Below, piece after piece: positions 39,576-46,218 of a stretch of 64,000 nucleotides of DNA; within the stretch, counting starts at the first letter, position 1, and each line of letters begins with the position of its first letter. The notes beneath the pieces are model-generated. The model was not told the origin of the DNA, made no database searches, and saw nothing but the letters and a program-made list of their open reading frames with translations. Position numbers and translations under genes: made by a program. The stretch spans positions 81,462 through 145,461 of the forward strand of contig NZ_VTSX01000012.1 in the NCBI RefSeq assembly GCF_008329705.1, read 5' to 3'. Source of the stretch: Chryseobacterium sp. SN22 (GTDB taxonomy: Bacteria; Bacteroidota; Bacteroidia; Flavobacteriales; Weeksellaceae).

Positions 39576-40598
39576 TTATTTGATGGCTACTTCGTAAATT
39601 TTTGACCAGTTTTTCCCGGTAACCAGCATATTATCTCCTTTGAAAGCAATTCCGTTCAGTACATCGTCGCTGCCTTTGGTATTCTGCTTGGCAATATCCG
39701 TAAAATCAAATGTTCCTACCACTTCCCCATTTGCCGGGTTGATTTTTAAAATAACCGGTTTCTGCCATACGTTGGCATAAATAAATCCGTTGTGGTATTC
39801 AAGCTCGTTCAGCTGATCGTAAGCCTGCGAGCTTCCGGCTACGGCAATATATTTTATCAGTTTGGAAGGATTTGCCGGATCCAGGAAATACAGCAGCTTG
39901 CTTCCGTCCGAAGCGATCAGGTGCTTGCCGTCGTACGTCAGTCCCCAGCCTTCACCCAATACATTCGGGTAAGGGAAATCAGATAGAAGTTTCAGGGAAT
40001 TCTTATCATAGATATAGCCTTTCTTGCTCTGCCAGGTCAGTTGATATACTTTGTCGCCTATGATCGTGCTTCCTTCGGAAAAATCTTCCTGTGCCTGTTT
40101 CGTGGAGGCTAAAGGCGTCGTGGTTCCAAGGGTGTATTTTAAGATCTGTGAAGAACCGTTCTGTCCGTCACTTTCATAGATCGTATTGCCTTCCACCTGG
40201 AATCCCTGTACGAAATTTTTGGGATCGTGCGGATATTCCGTTATGATTTCGTAATTGATTTTCTGTTCGGGATTCTTTGCAAAAACGTTGATGGTTGCGT
40301 CCTGGGTTAAGGTTTCGCCGCCTTTGGTTTTAATATTAAAGGTTACTGCATTGTCGCCCAGGGTGAAATAGTTCGGATCAATGGTCAGGCTGGAGGTCTC
40401 CTTATCGCCGAAGCTGATGGAAATGCTTTCCGCATCTTCCGTCACCTCCTTAGGCAAAGTCAGTTTATCGCCGAAATGGTAGCCTTTTTCCATCATCGAA
40501 TTGTTGTAGTCGACCAGTGAATCGAGTACTTTTTTATCGTCCTTGCATGAAGCCAACATCAAAACCGCCAGACATCCTATTAAAATATTTTTTTTCAT
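39576..40598 (-). CDS. Glutaminyl-peptide cyclotransferase lipoprotein (copy 2)
   Basis: The 340-residue product starts at the ATG at 40598, with a lipoprotein signal (LMLASCKDDKK). It is homologous to copy 1 along its whole length: DYNNSMMEKGYHFGDKL, SISISFGDKETSSLT, then the propeller with PHDPKNFVQGFQVEGNTIYESDG and GEGWGLTYDGKHLIASDGS. The family activity is pyroglutamate formation at protein N-termini. Differences cluster in the propeller loops (for example ADSGSNDLYF in copy 1 against ASDGSKLLYF in copy 2), which could mean different substrate peptides. It is the first gene of the pair, with a -7 box just upstream. Confidence 0.9.
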   Translation of the reverse strand: MKKNILIGCLAVLMLASCKDDKKVLDSLVDYNNSMMEKGYHFGDKLTLPKEVTEDAESISISFGDKETSSLTIDPNYFTLGDNAVTFNIKTKGGETLTQDATINVFAKNPEQKINYEIITEYPHDPKNFVQGFQVEGNTIYESDGQNGSSQILKYTLGTTTPLASTKQAQEDFSEGSTIIGDKVYQLTWQSKKGYIYDKNSLKLLSDFPYPNVLGEGWGLTYDGKHLIASDGSKLLYFLDPANPSKLIKYIAVAGSSQAYDQLNELEYHNGFIYANVWQKPVILKINPANGEVVGTFDFTDIAKQNTKGSDDVLNGIAFKGDNMLVTGKNWSKIYEVAIK

Positions 40599-40980
40599 TG
40601 AATTTCTAAATAATTTCCCCAAAATTAGCAAAATTTATCCCTCCAAGCTAATTTCATCGTCGGGTTCACCAAATTGTACTGATCGCGGTTATAATTGAAG
40701 TCAAAAACATTCCTGTTCCCCAGCTGAAAAAGACAGATTCTGTTCGATTTGATCTGGATTGCGTCTATTAAAAAGAGTCTAAAAAACTGTTTATCCGCTT
40801 TTATCTATAGGTTGATCCTATTTTTAATTATTTTCTATTGTAAATTTTCATATCCCACTCAAGAATATTTTAATAAAAAACAGACTCCTGGGGTTTTATA
40901 TTAAAAGGAAAGACTTCAGCATCCAGCTTCCCTATTCCAGCCTATCAATCTGGTTTCTCTGCAGGTACACGTTATTGTAC
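40599..40980. other. Intergenic region without a gene
   Basis: This 382-bp spacer holds the -7 box of the cyclotransferase operon at 40620-40627. The rest is AT-rich, with no recognisable gene, repeat or convincing hairpin. Confidence 0.6.
40620..40627 (-). promoter_or_regulatory. -7 box for the cyclotransferase pair
   Basis: The minus strand reads TAATTTTG (TAnnTTTG), 21 nt before the ATG at 40598. Confidence 0.55.
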
Positions 40981-41658
40981 TTAATCTTTCGTAAACGGGA
41001 TGTTATTGTAGAAGCCGATCTGGATCTGGCCGCGGTTTTTATTTTCCTGGATCTGGTTCATGTAGCCGGCTTCGATCCTCATATTTTTGTTAATGACATA
41101 CCCTAATGCGCCATACACCCTGTTCCGGTCGAAAACCGGGCTGTCCAGATGAAGGAAAATTTCATTATACACCGATGCGTAGAACGTCTTAGGCAGCATT
41201 TCCTTATTGTTAATCGGAATATTCAGATTTAAATAATACCTGAACCTCATCCTGAAATCGTCCTCCATGATTCGTTCTTCCAGGCGATAACGGTGCTGGA
41301 TATTGAACCTTCCGAATTTCTGTTTGGTAATGTACTGCTGAAAGATCCGATGCTCAATATTTTCCGTTTTTTCGCCGTTTACGTAAGGCTTGCTTAAGAT
41401 AAAGCCATATCCTACCAAAACATTATTGTTGTTCTCGGTCAGGTCATACCCGATGCCGGTACGGACCAGCAACTGTTCCAGGTCTCCGACGGCATCAAAA
41501 TTCCGGTATTGGATTTCGTTGTGGAAGTTTAGTTTTTTACTGATTTTATTGTTTCCAAAATACATATACCATGCGCCAAGATCATTTTTCTGTGCCTGCA
41601 AAACTGTTGCCGCCACCGTAAAAAGTCCCAAAACCGTTTTTTTAACCGTATTCCTCAT
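40981..41658 (-). CDS. DUF2490-family outer-membrane beta-barrel protein
   Basis: The 225-residue protein has a signal peptide ending at VLQAQ. The body alternates hydrophobic and polar residues, as expected for membrane-spanning beta-strands: LGAWYMYFGNNKISKKLNFHNEIQYRNF, a RTGIGYDLTEN strand, FNIQHRYRLEERI and FRMRFRYYLNLNIPIN. This is the DUF2490 pattern, in which a barrel of about 10-12 strands carries many aromatic girdle residues. Function is unknown. It has a complete promoter with 17-nt spacing and stands as a single gene. Confidence 0.85.
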   Translation of the reverse strand: MRNTVKKTVLGLFTVAATVLQAQKNDLGAWYMYFGNNKISKKLNFHNEIQYRNFDAVGDLEQLLVRTGIGYDLTENNNNVLVGYGFILSKPYVNGEKTENIEHRIFQQYITKQKFGRFNIQHRYRLEERIMEDDFRMRFRYYLNLNIPINNKEMLPKTFYASVYNEIFLHLDSPVFDRNRVYGALGYVINKNMRIEAGYMNQIQENKNRGQIQIGFYNNIPFTKD

Positions 41659-41687
41659 TGTTTATTATTCATATCTATCGTTACCAA

Positions 41688-41715
41688 CAAATTTAATAAT
41701 TTAAATCAATAACAA
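41688..41715 (-). promoter_or_regulatory. Complete promoter for the DUF2490 gene
   Basis: On the minus strand: TTG (41715-41713), a 17-nt spacer, TAAATTTG (41695-41688). This is a full Bacteroidota consensus, 29 nt before the ATG at 41658. Confidence 0.72.
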
Positions 41716-41804
41716 CAACCATAATGATTTGCATGCCAGAATGGATACAATGGGATTAAAAAATAAAACTGAAAATCCCGTCAGTTTAGGAATATACCTT
41801 TAGA

Positions 41805-42254
41805 TTAAGGATGTTGCTGCATTTTTGAAGGATCATCATAATTGACCATCCAGTTAATGCCGAACTGATCGGTAAACATTCCGAAATAGGCACCCCAGAA
41901 GGTTTCCGAGAGCGGCATGGTTATTCTACCGCCTGCTGAAAGTCCGTTAAACAGACGGTCTGCTTCTTCTTTTGATTCCGCATTGATAGAAATGGAAAAA
42001 TTATTTCCCATAACAAGGTGGGCAGCGTGATCACATCCTGCATCGCTTCCCATCAGGATGGTTTCCTGTGAAATCGGAAGGGTAACGTGCATAATTTTGT
42101 CCCGGTCTTCTTTTTTCACTTCCTGGCTTTCCGCCGGAGGCATTTCCCCGAAAGTTCCGATATAAGGATATTCGCCGCCGAAAACCGATTTGTAGAAATC
42201 GAAAGCTTCCCGGCAGTTTCCGTTGAAGGTAAGGTAGACATTTACTGTTGCCAT
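41805..42254 (-). CDS. PhnB-like VOC-fold protein
   Basis: The 149-residue cytoplasmic protein has two beta-alpha-beta-beta-beta halves of the vicinal-oxygen-chelate fold. It is of the PhnB/'3-demethylubiquinone methyltransferase-like' kind, recognisable from VYLTFNGNCREAFDFYKSVFGGE at the start, HVTLPISQETILMGSDA, NNFSISINAESKEEADRLFNGLSAGG and a C-terminal WGAYFGMFTDQFGINWMVNY. These proteins often lack a known reaction. It lies 42 nt downstream of a second VOC protein gene, so the two may share a transcript and a stress role, but this is speculative. Confidence 0.88.
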   Translation of the reverse strand: MATVNVYLTFNGNCREAFDFYKSVFGGEYPYIGTFGEMPPAESQEVKKEDRDKIMHVTLPISQETILMGSDAGCDHAAHLVMGNNFSISINAESKEEADRLFNGLSAGGRITMPLSETFWGAYFGMFTDQFGINWMVNYDDPSKMQQHP

Positions 42255-42296
42255 AAGATGATTTGTTTTAAGGTTTAGATAAAGTTTAGTTTATCG

Positions 42297-42668
42297 TTAA
42301 CGGTGCTGATCGATCAGGATCATGTTTCCGTCCGGGTCTTTGAGGTAAATATGTTCAGCGCCGGAAGTGGTTTCGTCCGCGTCTTTTAACAGTTCGATCC
42401 CCTGTTCTTTTAATTTTTTCTGAATATCGCGGACATCATCAAAAACTTCAATGTTCCGGGCATTCTGGTCCCAGCCGGGATTGAAAGTTAGCATATTGCC
42501 ATCAAACATCGCCTGGAAAAGACCGATGATGTGATCTCCGTTTTTCATGATGAGATAATTCTGCTCCATCGCGCCGCCCATTTCGCTGAACCCTAATTTT
42601 TCATAAAAGTCTTTCGATTTCTGAAGGTCTTTTACACTTAAACTGATTGAAAATGCTCCTAATTTCAT
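42297..42668 (-). CDS. VOC/glyoxalase-family protein
   Basis: The 123-residue protein starts at the ATG at 42668; a TTG four codons upstream is unlikely. The glyoxalase/bleomycin-resistance fold is shown by AFSISLSVKDLQKSKDFYEKLGF at the start, MEQNYLIMKNGDHIIGLFQAMF, and a C-terminal AEHIYLKDPDGNMILID that normally supplies the metal-ligand glutamate region. The substrate is unknown; the family includes dioxygenases, glyoxalases and antibiotic-sequestering proteins. It sits between a small secreted protein gene and the PhnB-like gene, all on the minus strand. Confidence 0.88.
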   Translation of the reverse strand: MKLGAFSISLSVKDLQKSKDFYEKLGFSEMGGAMEQNYLIMKNGDHIIGLFQAMFDGNMLTFNPGWDQNARNIEVFDDVRDIQKKLKEQGIELLKDADETTSGAEHIYLKDPDGNMILIDQHR

Positions 42669-42692
42669 GCTGCTGTTCAATTTATTATTTAA

Positions 42693-43163
42693 CTACCGGT
42701 TTTTAATCCATGTTTTGAAGTCCATGGTTCCGTCATAGCTTTTCCAGTCGCCGGTAAGTTCGATCTCCTGATTTTCTACCTTTTCGGTATCTTTATTCCA
42801 ACGGAAGGTATAGACGAACTTTCCTTTGAAAATCCCGGAATGCTTTCCCTTGTTTTCTTCCGCCAGCTCATATTCTCCGAAAACAATCCCTTTTTTACGG
42901 GTATCTTTATATTTGGTAATGGTAAATTTCCCTTCAAATTTTGCATAGACTTTGTCCACAAGCGTATAGCCCGAAACGAAATATTCCTGGTCGTTTTTCC
43001 TGTTCTGCTCGGAAATATCGATTTTCAGTTTGATTTCCTGATCCTGATTACCGATAGTGCCGGTGTAGGCTTTGCTGTTGTTCAGCCACACGTTGGAAAT
43101 ATCCGGCATCTGCGCGAAGGTAAGTCCTGAAAGAAGGACAAAAAGTAATAAAAGTTTTTTCAT
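42693..43163 (-). CDS. Small secreted hypothetical protein (intact member of a tandem pair)
   Basis: The 156-residue protein has a signal peptide (MKKLLLLFVLLSGLTFAQ). The mature part is rich in beta-strand-forming charged residues: NNSKAYTGTIGNQDQEIKLKI, YFVSGYTLVDKVYAKFEGKFTI, KHSGIFKGKFVYTF and a C-terminal ELTGDWKSYDGTMDFKTWIKN. I do not recognise a named family. A homologous copy lies 12 nt upstream (43176-43696) and is inactivated, so this is the surviving member of a duplication. It is likely a soluble periplasmic protein. Confidence 0.75.
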   Translation of the reverse strand: MKKLLLLFVLLSGLTFAQMPDISNVWLNNSKAYTGTIGNQDQEIKLKIDISEQNRKNDQEYFVSGYTLVDKVYAKFEGKFTITKYKDTRKKGIVFGEYELAEENKGKHSGIFKGKFVYTFRWNKDTEKVENQEIELTGDWKSYDGTMDFKTWIKNR

Positions 43164-43175
43164 AATCGATTGTTT

Positions 43176-43696
43176 TTATTTAAATACCACTTTGGAAATA
43201 TCTTTCGGAACAAAGTTCGCCCACCAGACCTCGAAGTCCAGCGTCCCCTGATAGCTTTTCTATTTTCCTTTGAAAGTAACAGTAGCCCGGCTGTCCTTCG
43301 TTATGAGTCTGGCCATCTGCATCCTTGCTTTCCCGGTAAAGATCCCGGAATGTTTGCCGGAACCCCATTCCTTCATGATAAAATCGGCAAATACCAGCAT
43401 CTCATCCGGCGCATGGTTTACATTAAATCTCCGGGTGAAGGTAATTTCCCCTGAAAAATCGGATTTTGCACCTGCCGCTTCAGAATATCCCGAAACTAAA
43501 TACTGTTCAGGCTTATCGGGATTTTTGACGGCCTTTTCAATCTGCAATTTAATTTCCGCTTTTTCCGTGGAAATCTCACCATAAAAAGGCGTTTTGCCGT
43601 TCAGTAAAAAAAACTGAAATCCTCATTTTTTAACGGAAATTCCTTTACTTGTGCGAAAGAAAGCGAAAAGGCAAAAACTGTGGGAAATAATAGCAT
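43176..43696 (-). pseudogene. Inactivated paralogue of the small secreted protein
   Basis: Reading the minus strand from the ATG at 43696 gives a signal peptide (MLLFPTVFAFSLSFAQ), then frame is lost at a run of eight T (43605-43612). Nine T would restore the frame LLNGKTPFYGEI, which then aligns with the neighbour (LNNSKAYTGTIG). The restored frame continues through QYLVSGYSEAAGAKSDFSGEI and KHSGIFTGKARM to a TAG at 43260-43262. That stop occupies the position of the Trp codon in the neighbour's GDWKSYDGTMDF (here GK-stop-KSYQGTLDF). Beyond the stop the frame stays open, with FEVWWANFVPKD, to a TAA at 43176. One homopolymer frameshift plus one nonsense mutation make this a pseudogene; sequencing error could explain the first but hardly both. 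Confidence 0.85.
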
Positions 43697-43708
43697 CAGT
43701 TTGTCATA

Positions 43709-44164
43709 TCAAACACCGAATTGGGCAAGGTGATGATTGAGGTGCTTGGCAAACATATTGTTCCATTCCCCGGCCTTTAGTTTTCCGAAAGAAAAAGATT
43801 CCTTACCGTCGAAAGCCGATGTACCCAGCTGCTGGGTTTTCTGGATGAATCCGATCAGCCTCTTCTTTTCTTCGTTAAAATTTTTACGGTCCGAAATAAT
43901 AAACTGCGGGGCCGTCGGCCCGTTCTGCGTGTACGCTTTCTCGCCGACTACTTTGGGCTTTACGAAATTTTTCAGGATGAATTTTGCGATAGCTCCCGGT
44001 TTCTTGTGTTTTTCGGGTTCATAGACCATCTCGTACGATACGTTGCAGTGGGCCAGCATCTGATCTACCGTCATTTTCCCCCACAGTCCCTGAGTTTCCG
44101 GGGTAAGCCTGTTAATCCTTTCAATGTAATGTTGAGCATCTTTTGCGTCAAAAACGTTTTCCAT
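43709..44164 (-). CDS. DUF1569 / DinB-like four-helix protein
   Basis: The 151-residue protein is mostly helical and matches the DUF1569 branch of the DinB/YfiT-like superfamily: INRLTPETQGLWGKMTVDQMLAHCNVSYEMV, with the family metal-binding His in MLAHCN, and a C-terminal AGEWNNMFAKHLNHHLAQFGV with the paired histidines. The fold usually binds a divalent metal and some members are thiol-dependent transferases, but function here is unknown. It lies 12 nt before the pseudogene on the same strand. A -7 box lies 23 nt upstream of the start. Confidence 0.85.
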   Translation of the reverse strand: MENVFDAKDAQHYIERINRLTPETQGLWGKMTVDQMLAHCNVSYEMVYEPEKHKKPGAIAKFILKNFVKPKVVGEKAYTQNGPTAPQFIISDRKNFNEEKKRLIGFIQKTQQLGTSAFDGKESFSFGKLKAGEWNNMFAKHLNHHLAQFGV

Positions 44165-44499
44165 AGTTTTATCTGAATGTTGAAAGACAAATATATCAGT
44201 TTTTCCATACAGAATCTACATGAAATTAATTTTGTTTTTTGAATTGATATTTGGGATTGAAAGGCTGAAAGAAAGATGCCGGATGCTGGACGTTTCCTCC
44301 GCTCAATATCATAACCGATTAAGATCTTATGAAAACCAGGCTCCGTTTTTTTATCCTCCTCGCTCCGTAGGAGCAATACCGGCTCAGGATGACATTGCCC
44401 ATTTCTATTGATATTTAAATATTATATTTACACCGAACCCACATTATTATAAGATCCGTTAGATGACTATTCTATTGATGCACTGCCGGAAAAAACACT
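44165..44499. other. Intergenic region with a small palindrome
   Basis: This 335-bp gap has a -7 box for the DUF1569 gene (44188-44195) and the palindrome GCTCC-GTA-GGAGC at 44352-44364, which resembles the ATTCC-TAC-GGAAT repeat family. No gene is supported; a minus-strand open frame through here lacks any recognisable features. Confidence 0.55.
44188..44195 (-). promoter_or_regulatory. -7 box for the DUF1569 gene
   Basis: The minus strand reads TATATTTG (TAnnTTTG), 23 nt before the ATG at 44164. Confidence 0.55.
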
Positions 44500-46149
44500 T
44501 TAAGAAAGTCCGGCTTTCTTTAAAACTTTTTTTGAAAACCGGTGTGATCCGAAACCGTAGTATTTTTTAGCAAAAGAATCTTCCAGTTGGCCGGCATCGT
44601 ATTTCGAAGCCAGGAAGTCGGCCAGTACTTCTTCGTCATCTTCCGTACTGTTCCATTCATTCCGGGATCTCACCGCCATCAGAAACTTATTTTTATTGGT
44701 TAAATATAATTTTTCAGCATACAGGTTAATGACAGAAGTCGGCGTGTTGCTGTCCATAACGTCAAGCATTTTTTTGTAGTCTTTTTCATAGTCCAGAATG
44801 CCAAAATACAGATCCGACGTTTGCGGATAACTGAAAAAAGAGTTTTTAAGGAGACCCAGCATCCTGCTCCTGAACTTTTTGAATTCCTCTGCATCAGCCT
44901 CGTTTTCCGCAATGAAAATATAGTCTTCCAGGGAAAGTGTTTCCCAGAATCTTTTCCTTTTGATGTGAGCCAGGTCTGCAGGGCTGCCCTCTTCAAGATA
45001 TATTTTTTCCAGGATCGCATAATACGGCGGGTCATACCTTTCATTTGAATTGGAATCAATAATCATCTTACAGACTTTCTCGGCTTGCTTACGATCGGTT
45101 TTCAGGAGTTCTCCGATTACCTTCAGGTTATAGGAATTCTGGTATTTTTCAATCTGAAAGTAGCTTTGTAATTCGGTAAAAAAGCCGTTCTCGGCAATAA
45201 TTTCCAACAGATTCTCCTTAGCGGAAGTTCTCAGTTCGAAACCGGTTTTCTCCCAAATTTTGATCTCTCCTCTTACCAATCCGGCAATGTACATTTTCTG
45301 TTCCGGGCTTCCGGAATAGTACAGTTCTTTGATAAAATTGTAGAAAGCGAACGAAACGGAATCATTACATCTCAAAAAGGTATACCAGTTTTCGGCAGCG
45401 AGTTCCTTCCACAGGTCAATATCTTTTATTGTATTCATATGGGCAACAAAACGTTCTTTTAATTTTTTCTGAAAATTATCCATCCTTACGCCCGAAAATA
45501 AGATTTTAATCTTATAGTTGGAAATTTCATCACTCAGCCATAAATATTTTTTGATGCTTTCCTTTTTGTCCGGATTCTGCAGGAGATACTGCTCTACCGG
45601 CTCAATCGCTTTTGTAAGAAGATCAACCAGCTTTTTAACTTCCGGCGCAGTAAGGCTTTTTCTTTTTCCTGCTACCGAGGCAACGGTATTTTTAATAAGC
45701 TCCGAGATTTCGGCTTCCGAGAAGTCTTTTTTCTTCTGCCCGAAACTGAGCATGAACTGCATCTCCGCGTCTTTATTCTTTTTGAAGAATTCCAGCAGCC
45801 AGGTCTTCAGTTCCTCCGAATTCAGATCTTCCATTGCCAGTTCCGCTTCAGAGATTTTCTTTTTCGTACCTTTCGGTGAATTTGTCTTGCCGGTTTTATT
45901 TTCTGCCATAAAAAGCCCTATGGCCAGAACATGCAGGCAAAAATCCTTACTGCCGCACTCACAGGAATATCCGGTAATTTCAGATTCCGGATTTAATACC
46001 AGACCTACATCATAAGACACTGTTTCTTCATCTATAAAACAGACAAAACGGTTCTTTTCAATTTCTTCAAATTCCCTTATGCTGAATTTTTTCGCTTTAT
46101 TAATTTTCTGTTTGGAAAACTGATTTTGCAGGTCCGATAGGTTGTACAT
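44500..46149 (-). CDS. SWIM zinc-finger protein
   Basis: The product has 549 residues from the ATG at 46149. An in-frame ATG at 46164 lies inside a TAnnTTTG -7 box (46162-46169), so the downstream start is preferred. The SWIM motif CxC-xn-CxH is visible as CECGSKDFCLH at residues 63-73, a zinc-binding module found in proteins that bind DNA or other proteins. The remaining 450 residues are helical and TPR-like in look, with Leu/Lys-rich repeats and a segment SEAELAMEDLNSEELKTWLLEFF, but no catalytic domain is recognised. Related SWIM proteins in bacteria often sit beside ATPases of the MoxR or Snf2 type; none is adjacent here. The function is unknown. Confidence 0.85.
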   Translation of the reverse strand: MYNLSDLQNQFSKQKINKAKKFSIREFEEIEKNRFVCFIDEETVSYDVGLVLNPESEITGYSCECGSKDFCLHVLAIGLFMAENKTGKTNSPKGTKKKISEAELAMEDLNSEELKTWLLEFFKKNKDAEMQFMLSFGQKKKDFSEAEISELIKNTVASVAGKRKSLTAPEVKKLVDLLTKAIEPVEQYLLQNPDKKESIKKYLWLSDEISNYKIKILFSGVRMDNFQKKLKERFVAHMNTIKDIDLWKELAAENWYTFLRCNDSVSFAFYNFIKELYYSGSPEQKMYIAGLVRGEIKIWEKTGFELRTSAKENLLEIIAENGFFTELQSYFQIEKYQNSYNLKVIGELLKTDRKQAEKVCKMIIDSNSNERYDPPYYAILEKIYLEEGSPADLAHIKRKRFWETLSLEDYIFIAENEADAEEFKKFRSRMLGLLKNSFFSYPQTSDLYFGILDYEKDYKKMLDVMDSNTPTSVINLYAEKLYLTNKNKFLMAVRSRNEWNSTEDDEEVLADFLASKYDAGQLEDSFAKKYYGFGSHRFSKKVLKKAGLS

Positions 46150-46161
46150 CTGATTTTTTTC

Positions 46162-46169
46162 CAAAGATA
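46162..46169 (-). promoter_or_regulatory. -7 box that decides the SWIM gene start
   Basis: The minus strand reads TATCTTTG (TAnnTTTG). Transcription would begin near 46155, only a few bases before the ATG at 46149, implying a very short or absent leader. Confidence 0.5.
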
Positions 46170-46198
46170 AAAACGGCTCCTTAAAAAGAAGCCGTTTT
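46170..46198 (-). terminator. Terminator of the alpha-2-macroglobulin-like gene
   Basis: AAAACGGCT (46170-46178) pairs with AGCCGTTTT (46190-46198) around an 11-base loop. The minus-strand transcript leaves the stem into a U-run. It lies 20 nt after the stop and overlaps the start of the SWIM promoter. Confidence 0.85.
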
Positions 46199-46218
46199 CT
46201 GATAAAGATTATTTTTCA

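Noticed and set aside
43260..43547. The 95-codon frame taken as a real short gene
   Set aside because: It lacks a signal peptide and start context; it is the middle of the pseudogene reading frame whose ends lie at 43696 and 43176.
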